Assembly (NCBI RefSeq): GCF_001269905.1
Contig: NZ_LHVK01000007.1
Span: forward strand, 62,001-126,000
Reading direction: 5' to 3'
DNA from: Pseudomonas corrugata
GTDB taxonomy: Bacteria > Pseudomonadota > Gammaproteobacteria > Pseudomonadales > Pseudomonadaceae
Length of the DNA stretch: 64,000 bases
A program made the translations under genes and the position numbers. Positions 54,905 through 64,000 of this stretch are shown here, piece by piece (the stretch's first letter is position 1; each line of letters begins with the position of its first letter). The notes below the pieces were generated by a model, which was not told where the DNA came from, searched no databases, and saw only the letters and a program-made list of their open reading frames with translations.

Positions 54905-55792
54905 TCAGTACCAGCGGGCTTCTCCCGGCGGGCGTTTCTTGAAGCGTTTCATGCTCCACATGTATTGGCTCGGGTACGCCCGCACGTAGCGCTCCACGAC
55001 TTGGCTCATGGCGGCGCAGGCGGTTGCGGTATCGGTGCTGTACATGGCCTCGGGGGCGGCTTCGAGGATGACTTTGTAGCCGGAACCATCCGGCAGCCGA
55101 AGGGCGTGGAGGAAGACGCCGACGGCCTTGCCGCCGGCGAGCATGTTGGGGACGAACTTGCTGGTCAGGGCCTGGGTGGCGAAGAAGGGTACGAAGATGC
55201 CGGCGGATTCGGCCGGTTCCGGGTCGGCGGGGATACCCACCTGGCCGCCCTTGCGCACTTCCTTGATGACGCTGAGGATGCCTTCCTTGGTGGATGCCGC
55301 GACTTTGTTGCCCAGTTGCACCCGCTGCTTTTGCAGCAGTTCATCCACCGCCTTGAGCTTGGGCGGGCGGTAGAAAATGATCGGTTTGCACTGGCTGCAA
55401 TAGAAGTGGTTGAGCACTTCCCAGTTACCCAGGTGGCTGGTGATGCCCACCACGCCTTTGCCGGACGCCAAAGCTTCTTTCAATACCTCCAGGCCCTCGA
55501 CTTCGCGCACCAGTTCGATGGAGCGCTGGGCCGGCCAGATCCAGGCGCAGGCGCTTTCGGTCAGGGATTTGCCGATGTCCTTCAGGCTCTGGCCCACCAG
55601 GCGTTCGCGCTCGGCCGGGTCCATCTCGGGAAAGCACTTGGCGAGGTTGATCCGCACCACGTCGCGGGAGCGGTTGGGCAGTTTCCACATGAGCCAGCCG
55701 ATGGCCGACCCCACCGCTTGCACCGCCCGCCAAGGCAGCAGCGCAAATAACCGCAGAGCGCCGACCAGCAAGGCGCCTTTCAACTTATCCAC
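54905..55792 (-). CDS. htrB1: Lipid A secondary acyltransferase (HtrB1/LpxL type)
   Basis: Adds a secondary (hydroxy)lauroyl chain to lipid A at the inner membrane. 295 residues: N-terminal anchor helix ([17 protein letters not shown]), the HxxxxE catalytic motif in [10 protein letters not shown], and [15 protein letters not shown] and [19 protein letters not shown]. Adjacent to tag as PA0011 is in P. aeruginosa. A DnaA box lies at its very start (55785-55793). Confidence 0.9.
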   Translation of the reverse strand: MDKLKGALLVGALRLFALLPWRAVQAVGSAIGWLMWKLPNRSRDVVRINLAKCFPEMDPAERERLVGQSLKDIGKSLTESACAWIWPAQRSIELVREVEGLEVLKEALASGKGVVGITSHLGNWEVLNHFYCSQCKPIIFYRPPKLKAVDELLQKQRVQLGNKVAASTKEGILSVIKEVRKGGQVGIPADPEPAESAGIFVPFFATQALTSKFVPNMLAGGKAVGVFLHALRLPDGSGYKVILEAAPEAMYSTDTATACAAMSQVVERYVRAYPSQYMWSMKRFKKRPPGEARWY

Positions 55793-55834
55793 AGGTCACT
55801 CCTGAATTCATGGGCGTATTGCGAGCCGGCTATT

Positions 55835-56392
55835 CTAACCGCCGTGTGCCAGCTCGGCGTAGCGGTCGCAGTCCTGGGTGTGGTCCATGACCATCCCCGA
55901 GGCCTGCATGAAGGCGTAGCAAATGGTCGGCCCGACGAAGGTGAAGCCGGCCTTTTTCAGGCCCTTGCTCATCTGCACGGCTTCGGGAGTGATGGCCGGC
56001 ACTTCGGTGCGGTCCTTGAAATGGTTGATAAGGGGGCTGTCGCCGACGAACGACCAGAGGAACGCCACCGGGTCTTCCAGGGCCAGCCAGGCCTCGGCGT
56101 TGCGGCGCGCGGCCTTGAGCTTGAGGCGGTTGCGGATGATGCCAGGGTCTTGCATCAAGTCCTCGATTTCGGCATCGCTCATCTGCGCCACCCGCTGTAC
56201 GTCGAAGTTGTACAACACCTCGCGGTAATGGGCGCGTTTGCGCAACACGGTGATCCAGGACAGCCCGGCCTGGAACCCTTCGAGCAAAAGCAACTCGAAC
56301 AAACCCTGCGCATCGCGCAGCGGCGTCCCCCACTCCTGATCGTGATAGGCCATGTACAGCGGATCTTCGGAACACCAAAAGCAGCGTGGCAT
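55835..56392 (-). CDS. tag: DNA-3-methyladenine glycosylase I (Tag)
   Basis: Excises 3-methyladenine from alkylated DNA. 185 residues from the ATG at 56392: [22 protein letters not shown] gives zinc ligands Cys4 and His17, with His171 and Cys175 in MDHTQDCD. Also [14 protein letters not shown] and SDAEIEDL typical of Tag. The frame is open far upstream through glyQ, but only this start fits the family. Divergent from glyQ. Confidence 0.95.
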   Translation of the reverse strand: MPRCFWCSEDPLYMAYHDQEWGTPLRDAQGLFELLLLEGFQAGLSWITVLRKRAHYREVLYNFDVQRVAQMSDAEIEDLMQDPGIIRNRLKLKAARRNAEAWLALEDPVAFLWSFVGDSPLINHFKDRTEVPAITPEAVQMSKGLKKAGFTFVGPTICYAFMQASGMVMDHTQDCDRYAELAHGG

Positions 56393-56473
56393 AAGGCTCC
56401 AGGGGGCGTGCGCACGAACGAATCGGGTATACTCCCGCTCTTTAAATCGCAGCCCAAGAAACAGGTGAATTTC

Positions 56474-57427
56474 GTGAGCCAGCCTACGCCAGCCGTGCGT
56501 ACCTTCCAAGACTTGATCCTCGCCCTCCAGCAATACTGGGCCGAGCAAGGTTGCGTGGTACTTCAGCCCTACGATATGGAAGTAGGCGCCGGCACTTTCC
56601 ACACTGCCACGTTTCTGCGTGCCATCGGCCCGGAAACCTGGAACGCCGCCTACGTGCAGCCCAGCCGCCGCCCGACTGACGGCCGCTACGGCGAAAACCC
56701 GAACCGTCTGCAGCACTACTACCAGTTCCAGGTGGTCCTGAAGCCGAACCCGGAAAACTTCCAGGAACTGTACCTGGGCTCCCTCAAGCGCGTGGGCCTC
56801 GACCCGCTGGTGCATGACATCCGTTTCGTCGAAGACAACTGGGAATCGCCGACCCTGGGCGCCTGGGGCCTGGGCTGGGAAGTCTGGCTCAACGGCATGG
56901 AAGTGACTCAGTTCACTTACTTCCAGCAGGCCGGCGGCATCGAGTGCTACCCGGTCACCGGCGAGATCACCTACGGCCTGGAACGCCTGGCCATGTACCT
57001 GCAAGGCGTGGATTCGGTCTACGACCTGGTATGGGCCGACGGCCCGTTCGGCAAAGTGACTTATGGCGACGTGTTCCACCAGAACGAAGTGGAACAGTCG
57101 ACCTACAACTTCGAACACGCCAACGTCGACAAGCTGTTCGAACTGTTCGATTTCTATGAAAGCGAAGCCAAGCGCCTGATCGAACTGGACCAGCCGCTGC
57201 CGTTGCCGAGCTATGAAATGGTGTTGAAGGCGTCCCATACCTTCAACCTGCTGGACGCACGTCGGGCGATTTCCGTGACGGCGCGCCAGCAATACATCCT
57301 GCGTGTACGCACCCTGGCGCGTTCCGTCGCGCAAGCCTACCTGATGGCCCGTGCCAAGCTGGGCTTCCCGATGGCGACCCCGGACCTGCGTGATGAAGTG
57401 TTGGCTAAGCTGGAGGCTGCACAATGA
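56474..57427 (+). CDS. glyQ: Glycyl-tRNA synthetase alpha subunit
   Basis: Catalytic subunit of the tetrameric glycyl-tRNA synthetase. 317 residues from a GTG at 56474 with AGGTGA upstream. Diagnostic segments are [60 protein letters not shown] and [21 protein letters not shown]. The last four bases overlap glyS (ATGA). Confidence 0.96.
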   Translation: MSQPTPAVRTFQDLILALQQYWAEQGCVVLQPYDMEVGAGTFHTATFLRAIGPETWNAAYVQPSRRPTDGRYGENPNRLQHYYQFQVVLKPNPENFQELYLGSLKRVGLDPLVHDIRFVEDNWESPTLGAWGLGWEVWLNGMEVTQFTYFQQAGGIECYPVTGEITYGLERLAMYLQGVDSVYDLVWADGPFGKVTYGDVFHQNEVEQSTYNFEHANVDKLFELFDFYESEAKRLIELDQPLPLPSYEMVLKASHTFNLLDARRAISVTARQQYILRVRTLARSVAQAYLMARAKLGFPMATPDLRDEVLAKLEAAQ

Positions 57428-59478
57428 GTGCTCAAGATTTTCTGGTTGAACTGGGCACCGAAGAACTGCCACCCAAAGCCCTGAATACCCTGGCCGATGC
57501 GTTCCTGGCCGGTATCGAAAAAGGCCTGCAGACGGCCGGCCTGAACTTCGAAACCAAGCACGTCTACGCCGCACCGCGCCGCCTGGCCGTGTTGATCACC
57601 GGCCTGGCGACCCAACAGCCGGACCGCAGCATCAACCTCGACGGCCCGCCACGCCAGGCCGCGTTCGACGCCGACGGCAATCCGACCCAGGCCGCCCTGG
57701 GTTTCGCCAAGAAGTGCGGCGTGGACCTGAGCGAAATCGACCAGAGCGGTCCGAAGCTGCGCTATAGCCAGAGCATCAAGGGCAAGCCGACCGCCAGCCT
57801 GCTGCCGACTATCGTCGAAGACTCCCTCAATGACTTGCCGATTCCCAAGCGCATGCGCTGGGCCGCGCGCAAGGAAGAGTTCGTGCGTCCGACCCAATGG
57901 CTGGTGATGCTGCTGGGTGACCAGGTCATCGATTGCACGATCCTGGCCCAGAAGGCCGGCCGCGATTCTCGCGGTCATCGCTTCCATCACCCGGAAAGCG
58001 TGCGCATCACCTCGCCGGCCAACTATCTGGCCGACCTGCGTGCCGCCTACGTGCTCGCCGACGCCAACGAGCGCCGCGAACTGATCAGCAAGCGCACCGA
58101 AGAACTGGCGACCCGCCAGGAAGGCACCGCCATCGTGCCGCCAAGCCTGCTGGACGAAGTGACCGCACTGGTGGAATGGCCGGTGCCGCTGGTGTGCTCG
58201 TTCGAGGAACGTTTCCTTGAAGTGCCGCAAGAAGCGCTGATCACCACCATGCAGGACAACCAGAAGTATTTCTGCCTGCTGGACGCCGACGGCAAGTTGC
58301 TGCCGCGCTTTATCACGGTCGCCAACATCGAAAGCAAGGACCCGCAGCAGATCATCGCCGGTAACGAGAAAGTCGTTCGCCCGCGCCTGACCGATGCCGA
58401 GTTCTTCTTCAAGCAAGACAAGAAGCAACCGCTGGAAAGCTTCAACGAGCGCCTGAAAAACGTGGTGTTCCAGGAAAAACTCGGCAGCGTCTACGACAAG
58501 GCCGAGCGCGTTTCGAAATTGGCGGCCTTCATTGCCCCACGCATCGGCGGCGACGCCCAGCGCGCGGCTCGTGCCGGCATCCTGTCCAAGTGCGACCTGT
58601 CCACCGAGATGGTCGGTGAGTTCCCGGAGATGCAAGGCATCGCCGGTTACTACTACGCCCTCAACGACGGTGAGCCGCAGGACGTGGCCTTGGCGCTGAA
58701 CGAGCAGTACATGCCCCGTGGGGCGGGCGCCGAACTGCCGACCACCCTGACCGGTGCGGCCGTGGCCATCGCCGACAAGCTCGACACCCTGGTCGGCATC
58801 TTCGGCATCGGCATGCTGCCCACCGGCAGCAAGGACCCCTATGCCCTGCGTCGCGCGGCGCTGGGTGTGTTGCGGATCCTGATCGACAAGCAGCTGGACC
58901 TGGACCTGAACGATGCGGTGGCCTTCGCCGTCAACGCGTTCGGCAGCAAGGTCAAGGCCGCCGGCCTGGCCGATGCGGTGCTGGAGTTCATTTTCGACCG
59001 CCTGCGTGCGCGTTATGAAGATGAAGGCGTCGACGTCGCCACCTACCTGTCGGTACGTGCCCTGAAGCCGGGTTCAGCCCTGGACTTCGACCAGCGCGTG
59101 CAAGCCGTCCAGGCCTTCCGCAAACTGCCGGAAGCGGCAGCATTGGCCGCAGTGAACAAGCGTGTGTCGAACCTGTTGAGCAAGGCCGAAGGCAATATCG
59201 CGGCCACCGTCGAAGCCAAATACTTCGACAACGCCAACGAGTTCTCTCTGTATTCGGCGATCCAGCAGGCAGACCAGGCAGTACAGCCGATGGCCGCGGC
59301 ACGCCAGTACAGCGAAACCCTGGCACGCCTGGCGGCACTGCGTGAACCGGTGGATGCGTTTTTCGAAGCGGTGATGGTCAATGCCGAAGACACCAACGTG
59401 CGAGCCAACCGCTACGCGCTGCTGGCACGCCTGCGTGGCCTGTTCCTCGGCGTCGCCGACATATCGCTGCTGGGGTAA
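57424..59478 (+). CDS. glyS: Glycyl-tRNA synthetase beta subunit
   Basis: 684 residues; tRNA-recognition subunit partnering GlyQ. N-terminal [20 protein letters not shown], then [12 protein letters not shown], and [14 protein letters not shown] with an HD-like helical core, and a C-terminal DALR anticodon-binding domain. Overlaps glyQ by 4 bases; gmhB begins three bases after its stop. Confidence 0.96.
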   Translation: MSAQDFLVELGTEELPPKALNTLADAFLAGIEKGLQTAGLNFETKHVYAAPRRLAVLITGLATQQPDRSINLDGPPRQAAFDADGNPTQAALGFAKKCGVDLSEIDQSGPKLRYSQSIKGKPTASLLPTIVEDSLNDLPIPKRMRWAARKEEFVRPTQWLVMLLGDQVIDCTILAQKAGRDSRGHRFHHPESVRITSPANYLADLRAAYVLADANERRELISKRTEELATRQEGTAIVPPSLLDEVTALVEWPVPLVCSFEERFLEVPQEALITTMQDNQKYFCLLDADGKLLPRFITVANIESKDPQQIIAGNEKVVRPRLTDAEFFFKQDKKQPLESFNERLKNVVFQEKLGSVYDKAERVSKLAAFIAPRIGGDAQRAARAGILSKCDLSTEMVGEFPEMQGIAGYYYALNDGEPQDVALALNEQYMPRGAGAELPTTLTGAAVAIADKLDTLVGIFGIGMLPTGSKDPYALRRAALGVLRILIDKQLDLDLNDAVAFAVNAFGSKVKAAGLADAVLEFIFDRLRARYEDEGVDVATYLSVRALKPGSALDFDQRVQAVQAFRKLPEAAALAAVNKRVSNLLSKAEGNIAATVEAKYFDNANEFSLYSAIQQADQAVQPMAAARQYSETLARLAALREPVDAFFEAVMVNAEDTNVRANRYALLARLRGLFLGVADISLLG

Positions 59479-59481
59479 ACC

Positions 59482-60015
59482 TTGAAACTGCTGATTCTCG
59501 ATCGGGACGGGGTGATCAACCATGACTCCGACGCTTACATCAAATCGGTGGAAGAGTGGTTGCCGCTCCCCGGCTCGATCGAAGCCATTGCGCAGTTGAG
59601 CAAGGCCGGCTGGACGGTGGCAGTTGCCACCAACCAGTCGGGCATTGCTCGCGGTTACTATGACCTCGCGGTCCTCGACGCCATGCATGAGCGCTTGCGC
59701 GCCCTGGTGGCCGAGCAGGGTGGCGAAGTCGGGCTGATCGTCTATTGCCCCCATGGGCCGGATGAAGGTTGCGATTGTCGCAAACCCAAGCCGGGCATGT
59801 TGAGGGCCATTGCCGAGCATTATGCTGTACCGCTGGCGGGCGTATGGTTCGTCGGTGACAGCCTCGGTGACCTGGAGGCGGCCAAGGCCGTCGATTGTCA
59901 GCCAGTTTTGGTAAAGACCGGGAAAGGCGAAAAGACTCAGGGCAAAACCCTACCGGTAGGCACCTTGATTTTTGACGACCTGGCGGCGATTGCCGCTGAA
60001 CTTATCCACAATTAG
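59482..60015 (+). CDS. gmhB: D-glycero-beta-D-manno-heptose-1,7-bisphosphate 7-phosphatase
   Basis: HAD-superfamily phosphatase of ADP-heptose synthesis for LPS core. 177 residues from a TTG start (MKLLILDRDGVIN). Catalytic Asp pair in LDRDG, Thr/Ser motif TNQSGIARG, zinc-binding loop CPHGPDEGCDCRKP, and VGDSLGDLEAAKAV. The TTG start fits because no ATG aligns with family N-termini. Next to glyS in the usual order. Confidence 0.93.
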   Translation: MKLLILDRDGVINHDSDAYIKSVEEWLPLPGSIEAIAQLSKAGWTVAVATNQSGIARGYYDLAVLDAMHERLRALVAEQGGEVGLIVYCPHGPDEGCDCRKPKPGMLRAIAEHYAVPLAGVWFVGDSLGDLEAAKAVDCQPVLVKTGKGEKTQGKTLPVGTLIFDDLAAIAAELIHN

Positions 60016-60095
60016 AGCTCCCAAGACATCCTGATCAAGGATTGTTCGGGAAGCGCTTGAACAGGCGGGCATTGCCCGCAACGGTAAATGCCGCT

Positions 60096-60875
60096 ATGTC
60101 GATATTGCAGGCCATCAGATCTTTTCTCTTTTACCTGCTGTTGGGCACCAGCTCCTTGCTGTGGTGCTCCCTGAGTTTTTTTGTCGCGCCGTTCATGCCG
60201 TTCAAGGCGCGTTACCGCTTCATCAACGTGTACTGGTGCCGTTGCGCACTGTGGTTGAGCAAAGTGTTCCTGGGCATTCGCTATGAAGTGAAGGGCGCCG
60301 AGAACGTGCCCGACCGCCCCTGTGTGATCCAGTCCAACCATCAAAGCACCTGGGAAACCTTTTTCCTGTCGGCCTATTTCGAGCCGTTGAGCCAGGTGCT
60401 CAAGCGTGAACTGTTGTTTGTGCCGTTCTTCGGCTGGGCCATGGCGATGCTGCGGCCGATCGCCATCGATCGCGACAACCCCAAAGCTGCACTCAAGCAA
60501 GTGGCGCAGAAGGGCGACGAACTGCTCAAGGACAACGTCTGGGTGTTGATCTTCCCTGAGGGCACCCGTGTTCCCTATGGCACGGTCGGCAAGTTTTCCC
60601 GCAGCGGTTCTGCATTGGCTGTGAATGCTGATCTGCCTGTATTGCCGATTGCACACAATGCCGGAAAATTCTGGCCCAAGGCCGGCTGGATCAGGAAACC
60701 TGGCGTCATCACCGTGGTGATCGGTGAGCCGATGTATGCCCAAGGCAGCGGGCCTCGCGCCATTGCCGAGCTCAACGACCGGGTCCAGGCCTGGAACGAA
60801 CAGACCCAACGTGACATGGGCTCGCTTCCCCCGGCCCCCACATCGCCAGCAGCTACAGATCAGCTCGCTGTCTGA
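60096..60875 (+). CDS. hdtS: Lysophosphatidic acid acyltransferase HdtS/PlsC
   Basis: 259 residues; acylates 1-acylglycerol-3-phosphate in the inner membrane. Hydrophobic N-terminus, then the NHQSTWE version of the HX4D/E motif, the IDRDNPKAAL region and FPEGTR. The glyS-gmhB-acyltransferase order is that of hdtS in P. fluorescens F113, which was first described as an acyl-homoserine-lactone synthase and later shown to be a lysophosphatidic acid acyltransferase. AHL production by this copy is unproven. Confidence 0.9.
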   Translation: MSILQAIRSFLFYLLLGTSSLLWCSLSFFVAPFMPFKARYRFINVYWCRCALWLSKVFLGIRYEVKGAENVPDRPCVIQSNHQSTWETFFLSAYFEPLSQVLKRELLFVPFFGWAMAMLRPIAIDRDNPKAALKQVAQKGDELLKDNVWVLIFPEGTRVPYGTVGKFSRSGSALAVNADLPVLPIAHNAGKFWPKAGWIRKPGVITVVIGEPMYAQGSGPRAIAELNDRVQAWNEQTQRDMGSLPPAPTSPAATDQLAV

Positions 60876-60879
60876 TATC

Positions 60880-60888
60880 TGTGGATAA
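60880..60888 (-). promoter_or_regulatory. DnaA box after hdtS
   Basis: TGTGGATAA (complement of TTATCCACA) at the hdtS stop, at the edge of an AT-rich 155-base gap (60876-61030) that holds no other recognised element. Confidence 0.5.
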
Positions 60889-61030
60889 GCTGTGTACCGT
60901 TTGTTCTTAAACTGCAGATTTTATCTTCTAACCGTTTGTTTTTAATGCATATTTCTTAAAAACATAAAACCGAGCAACAGGTGCATAAGTTTTTCTTAGC
61001 ACTTATACGGTTCGCTGCCAGGAACCATTT

Positions 61031-62569
61031 TCATAGAACGCCGTGATCTTTCGATTCCTCCCCCAGCAAGGGGAACCGCAAACTGAATGTCGTGCCTTCA
61101 CCGACCACGCTGTGACATTTAATGTGGCCGCCATGACGGTCGACCACGGCTTTGACCATCGACAATCCCAAACCAATCCCGTCCACACCATGGGCTGACG
61201 AGAACCGCCGGTACTGGCTGAACAGGGCCGGCAGATCCTCGGCATCAATGCCTTTACCCTGATCGCTGACCTCGCAGACCAACCAGCCCTCCGCGCAACG
61301 AACCGTCAGTGAAATGCAGCTGTCAGGCAAGCTGTACTTGACGGCGTTTTCCAGCAGATTGAACAGCGCACGGGTCAGCAGAGACTGATCCGCCGTCACC
61401 ATCGCTTCGTCATCATCCACGGCATGAGTCAACCGGATACGCTTGGCCTGGGCGATGGGCAAAGCCTGGTCCACCACATCCAGGATCAACATGGCGAACA
61501 GGGTCGGCTGGAACTGGTACGCCTCGGATTCCGCCTTGGCCAGTTGCACGAAACCTTCCGTCAGGCCCAAGGCTCGACGGACCTGGCGCTCGATCTGGTC
61601 AAACAGCAGATCATTCCCACCGGCCTGATGCCGCTGCACATCGAGCAATGCCAGAATCGCCGAGTGAGGCGCACGCAAGTCGTGGGAGAGAAAACGCAGC
61701 ATCACGCTGCGCTGCTCTTCGGCTTCTCGCTCCGCGCTCAGGTCGATAAGGCTGAGCAACCAGCCAATGGGCGTATCGCCGTCAACCGTCATGAGCGGCG
61801 CCCGCTCCAGGCGCAGGCTGCGTTCGCGAGTGTCGCGAAACTCCACCAAGGGCAATGTGGATAACCGGTGATGGGGTTCGCGCTCCAGCGCTGGATACCC
61901 CAGCTGCACAAGCTGTTCCAGCACATCGCAGCCCGCCAGGACATGGCCGAAAAGATCCCGGGCCTTGCGGTTCCCGAGCAGTATCCTGCCTTGCGGATCG
62001 CTGATCATGGTCGCGACAGGCAAGTATTCCAGTCCATCAGCAATGAATCGGCGGGTGTCGCGGGTTCTACCCATCGCTTGTTCGAGGGCCATGATCTGGC
62101 CCTGCAGGCGGTCACTGCCGGTGTAAGGGGTACGTCGGCGCTCCGGAAACACTTTCGGCTCCGCGTCCAGGCGCGCCAGCTCCCAGCCGAAATAGGCTAG
62201 CACCACGCTCAGGCGTCGCCAATTCCAGATCAGGTAACCAAACAGCATTCCCAATACACTCGCCAGCGGTGACCACCACCAACCCTCTAACGCCAGCACA
62301 GCACTGATCGACAATGCCGCCGTCATGCCACCCACCATTGTCCACAGGGCCAAGTGAGGGCGCAGCAGTAAAAGTCCCAGCACGCAGGCTACCAGGCACA
62401 CTGATAATACGACGCTCGATCCATGGCGAGACGATTGGACACTGAGCGACAACAGCGCCGTCACCGGTAACAGCAGCAGACTTATCCACAACCACTCACG
62501 CACCAGTTGTCGAAACAATCGCTGGGCCTGGGTAGGTTCACGGCTTTCACTGCGACGCGGATGACTCAT
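61031..62569 (-). CDS. Sensor histidine kinase, apparently CHASE2-less
   Basis: 512 residues. N-terminal soluble 25 residues, a helix about 26-43, then directly three more hydrophobic segments (about 52-70, 75-94, 98-114), a PAS-like region (about 180-275), HisKA with His296 in SHDLRAPHS, and HATPase with LLENAVKYS, DQGKGID and GIGLGLSMVKAVVDRHGG. The layout is that of CHASE2-sensor kinases, but the roughly 250-residue periplasmic CHASE2 domain is missing between the first and second helices. Divergent from its probable response regulator. Confidence 0.85.
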   Translation of the reverse strand: MSHPRRSESREPTQAQRLFRQLVREWLWISLLLLPVTALLSLSVQSSRHGSSVVLSVCLVACVLGLLLLRPHLALWTMVGGMTAALSISAVLALEGWWWSPLASVLGMLFGYLIWNWRRLSVVLAYFGWELARLDAEPKVFPERRRTPYTGSDRLQGQIMALEQAMGRTRDTRRFIADGLEYLPVATMISDPQGRILLGNRKARDLFGHVLAGCDVLEQLVQLGYPALEREPHHRLSTLPLVEFRDTRERSLRLERAPLMTVDGDTPIGWLLSLIDLSAEREAEEQRSVMLRFLSHDLRAPHSAILALLDVQRHQAGGNDLLFDQIERQVRRALGLTEGFVQLAKAESEAYQFQPTLFAMLILDVVDQALPIAQAKRIRLTHAVDDDEAMVTADQSLLTRALFNLLENAVKYSLPDSCISLTVRCAEGWLVCEVSDQGKGIDAEDLPALFSQYRRFSSAHGVDGIGLGLSMVKAVVDRHGGHIKCHSVVGEGTTFSLRFPLLGEESKDHGVL

Positions 62570-62782
62570 AGATACCCTGACCGAACACGAGAGAGGATTG
62601 GCTTCATGGTTGATGCGAAGCCCAAGACTATAGCGGACTCGATGGCTGGCGTGCTGCTGCCTTTCCCTCTACGCCGTGAGCCGGTATTGTCGCAGCCTGC
62701 GACAGGGGATCGGCACCGGATCTGACAGATTGCGCGCTCCCCTGATGATGTCCGTTACCCTAGAGATCAAGGAATCGCGCCC

Positions 62783-63517
62783 ATGCGTGTCGCCATACTG
62801 GATGACGAACCGGCAGAATTGCGCCGGGTGGAACAGACACTGCAACAGATCCCCGGCAGGGGAGAGCAGACCTGGACCCTGCACAGTTTCGAACGCGGCG
62901 AGGACTTGTTGCGTCAACTGCGTCGGGAGACCTTCGACCTGCTGATCCTCGATTGGCAAGTGCCCGATATCAGCGGCCTGTCACTGTTGCGCTGGACTCG
63001 AGAGCACATGGACTCGCCACCGGCCGCCATCATGCTCACCAGCCGGGACGGTGAACACGACATCGTTCAGGCTCTCAACACCGGGGCTGACGATTACGTG
63101 AGCAAACCCTTCAGGCCCAACGAGCTAAAGGCCAGGGTCACTGCGGTGTTGCGTCGCCATAACCTGCAACGTGCTCCGGCCAGCGAGATGCTGGTGTTCA
63201 ACGACCTGGCCTTCGACGACGCCGAGCTGACCGTCACCCGCGCCGGTATCCCCATCAGCCTGACCGAGCGGGAATACCGCCTGGCCCGTTGCCTGTTCGC
63301 CAACCTGGGTCGTCCATTGTCCCGGGAATATTTCTACGAACGATTCTGGACCCACGAAGAAATGACTTCATCCCGTCCACTCGACACCCATATCTATCGC
63401 CTGCGCAACAAGCTGGGCCTGACGGCGGACCGAGGTTGGCAGTTGTTGACGATTTATGGGTATGGGTATCGGTTGGAGAGTGTGACGGCGGGAAGCGAAA
63501 CATCGGTGGCGAGCTAG
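62783..63517 (+). CDS. OmpR-family response regulator
   Basis: 244 residues. Receiver domain with acidic pair ILDDEP, phosphorylation site Asp57 in LILDWQVPD, and Lys in VSKPF; then a winged-helix DNA-binding domain (EREYRLARCLFANLGRPLSREY, DTHIYRLRNKLGL, TIYGYGYRLE). Divergent from the CHASE2-less kinase with a 213-base gap, so the two probably form one system. Target genes unknown. Confidence 0.9.
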   Translation: MRVAILDDEPAELRRVEQTLQQIPGRGEQTWTLHSFERGEDLLRQLRRETFDLLILDWQVPDISGLSLLRWTREHMDSPPAAIMLTSRDGEHDIVQALNTGADDYVSKPFRPNELKARVTAVLRRHNLQRAPASEMLVFNDLAFDDAELTVTRAGIPISLTEREYRLARCLFANLGRPLSREYFYERFWTHEEMTSSRPLDTHIYRLRNKLGLTADRGWQLLTIYGYGYRLESVTAGSETSVAS

Positions 63518-63519
63518 GT

Positions 63520-63627
63520 TGATCGTTCCCACGCTCTGCGTGGGAACGATCAACCTAGCTCTGCGTTCGGCTCTTTGAGACGCAGAGCGTCTCTGGCTGC
63601 ATTCCCACGCTGAGCGTGGGAACGATC
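63520..63627. repeat. Inverted CGTTCCCACGC repeat cluster
   Basis: TGATCGTTCCCACGCTCTGC with its complement to 63553, a GACGCAGAGCGTC element near 63580, and CATTCCCACGCTGAGCGTGG with GAACGATCAAT to 63627. This is a third dispersed palindrome family, different from the two REP types, between convergent genes. Confidence 0.85.
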
Positions 63628-63629
63628 AA

Positions 63630-64000
63630 TCAGCCGCGCGCCTGTACCAGGCTTCCTGTTTTTGCAATCCGGCGGCGCTGCACCAGCAATCCGGAGACCA
63701 CTACCAGCAGGCTCAACAGCCCGGTCGCCAGGATCTCCACGCGGTGGGCCTCCTGGAACAGCATGATGGTCAGGGCCGCGACGATGAAAATGATCACCGC
63801 GTAGGTCAAGCCTGGGAACAACCACATGCTGAAGGCGATTTTTTCCCCACGGGCCATGCGCTGCTTGCGCATGCGCAGTTGCGAGAACGCGATCACCAGA
63901 TACACCAGCAGTGCGATGGCGCCGGAGCTGGCCAACAGGAACTCGAACACCGCCGCCGGGGCCACGTAGTTGGCAAACACCGCCAGGAACGCCGCAGCGG
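63630..64000 (-). CDS. GabP-like amino-acid permease, C-terminal part
   Basis: The last about 123 residues of an APC-superfamily permease; the rest lies beyond the right edge. Visible are AVFEFLLASSGAIALLVYLVIAFSQLRMRK, a basic loop, and two or three membrane helices ending in an RRRIAKTG tail. The helix pattern and the FSQLRMR segment resemble GABA permease GabP, but AAT-family relatives cannot be excluded. Confidence 0.8.
   Translation of the reverse strand, partial: AAAFLAVFANYVAPAAVFEFLLASSGAIALLVYLVIAFSQLRMRKQRMARGEKIAFSMWLFPGLTYAVIIFIVAALTIMLFQEAHRVEILATGLLSLLVVVSGLLVQRRRIAKTGSLVQARG

Noticed and set aside
56393..57574. N-terminal extension of tag across glyQ
   Set aside because: The frame is open, but the family start with zinc ligands Cys4 and His17 is at 56392 and the extension overlaps glyQ completely.
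60876..61030. Replication origin in the AT-rich gap after hdtS
   Set aside because: It has one perfect DnaA box and AT-rich stretches, but neither dnaA, gyrB nor rpmH is adjacent and no box array is present.

Overview
The window is a GC-rich chromosomal segment from a Pseudomonas, most likely the P. fluorescens complex. Evidence: nearly every gene has a recognisable Pseudomonas counterpart in a familiar local order; two families of fluorescens-type REP palindromes (a GTGGGAGC-GAG/AAG-CTTGCTCGCGAT type and a GTGGCGAGGGGATTTATCCCC type) sit in many intergenic gaps; and Pseudomonas-specific items are present (algB-kinB, ersA, dgcH-exonuclease-dsbA, a DUF6124 gene, hdtS beside glyS). I see no tRNA, rRNA, phage, insertion sequence or CRISPR array.

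Layout. (1) 1-11.7 kb: 5' part of def, LysM protein, dprA, tsaC, qor, hemF, aroE, a SulP transporter, choX-betC and a divergent LysR regulator; this follows the P. aeruginosa PA0019-PA0032 order as I recall it. (2) 11.8-21.6 kb: a variable stretch with an NAD(P)-binding protein, a DOPA-dioxygenase-like protein, a CitMHS transporter with an elaborate leader, TerC, a Na/Pi symporter, an M16 peptidase, a DUF5924/DUF2914 membrane protein and an SpmAB-type fusion. (3) 21.8-50.1 kb: a block matching PA5479-PA5505: gltP, a small operon ending in an Ivy lysozyme inhibitor, algB-kinB, an EAL protein, ampDh2, dgcH-exonuclease-dsbA, two cytochromes c, engB, the sRNA ersA, polA, thrB, znuA/zur-znuCB, katE and metNIQ. 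(4) 50.1-54.9 kb: a scrappy accessory stretch (LprI-like protein, GGDEF cyclase, SDR, DUF6124 gene, VOC protein) rich in repeats and gene debris. (5) 54.9-60.9 kb: htrB1, tag, glyQS, gmhB, hdtS (PA0011 to PA0005, reversed). (6) 61-64 kb: a divergent sensor kinase/response regulator pair and the C-terminal part of a GabP-like permease.

How the genes work together: regions 1 and 5 hold replication-proximal housekeeping genes. Region 3 joins the alginate two-component system with cell-envelope and c-di-GMP genes, and the Zur/Znu and Met uptake systems. Perfect DnaA boxes (TTATCCACA) are concentrated in blocks 1, 5 and 6 and I found none in block 3. This suggests that two oriC-flanking segments were separated or brought together by rearrangement.

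Most noteworthy observations: the DnaA-box distribution; a DUF6124 leader that can hide its own ribosome binding site, with a decayed relative 3 kb away; an 82-base dispersed repeat; a sensor kinase that seems to have lost its CHASE2 domain; and a CitMHS leader carrying a hairpin, a CA-rich Crc/Hfq-like motif and a mini-ORF.
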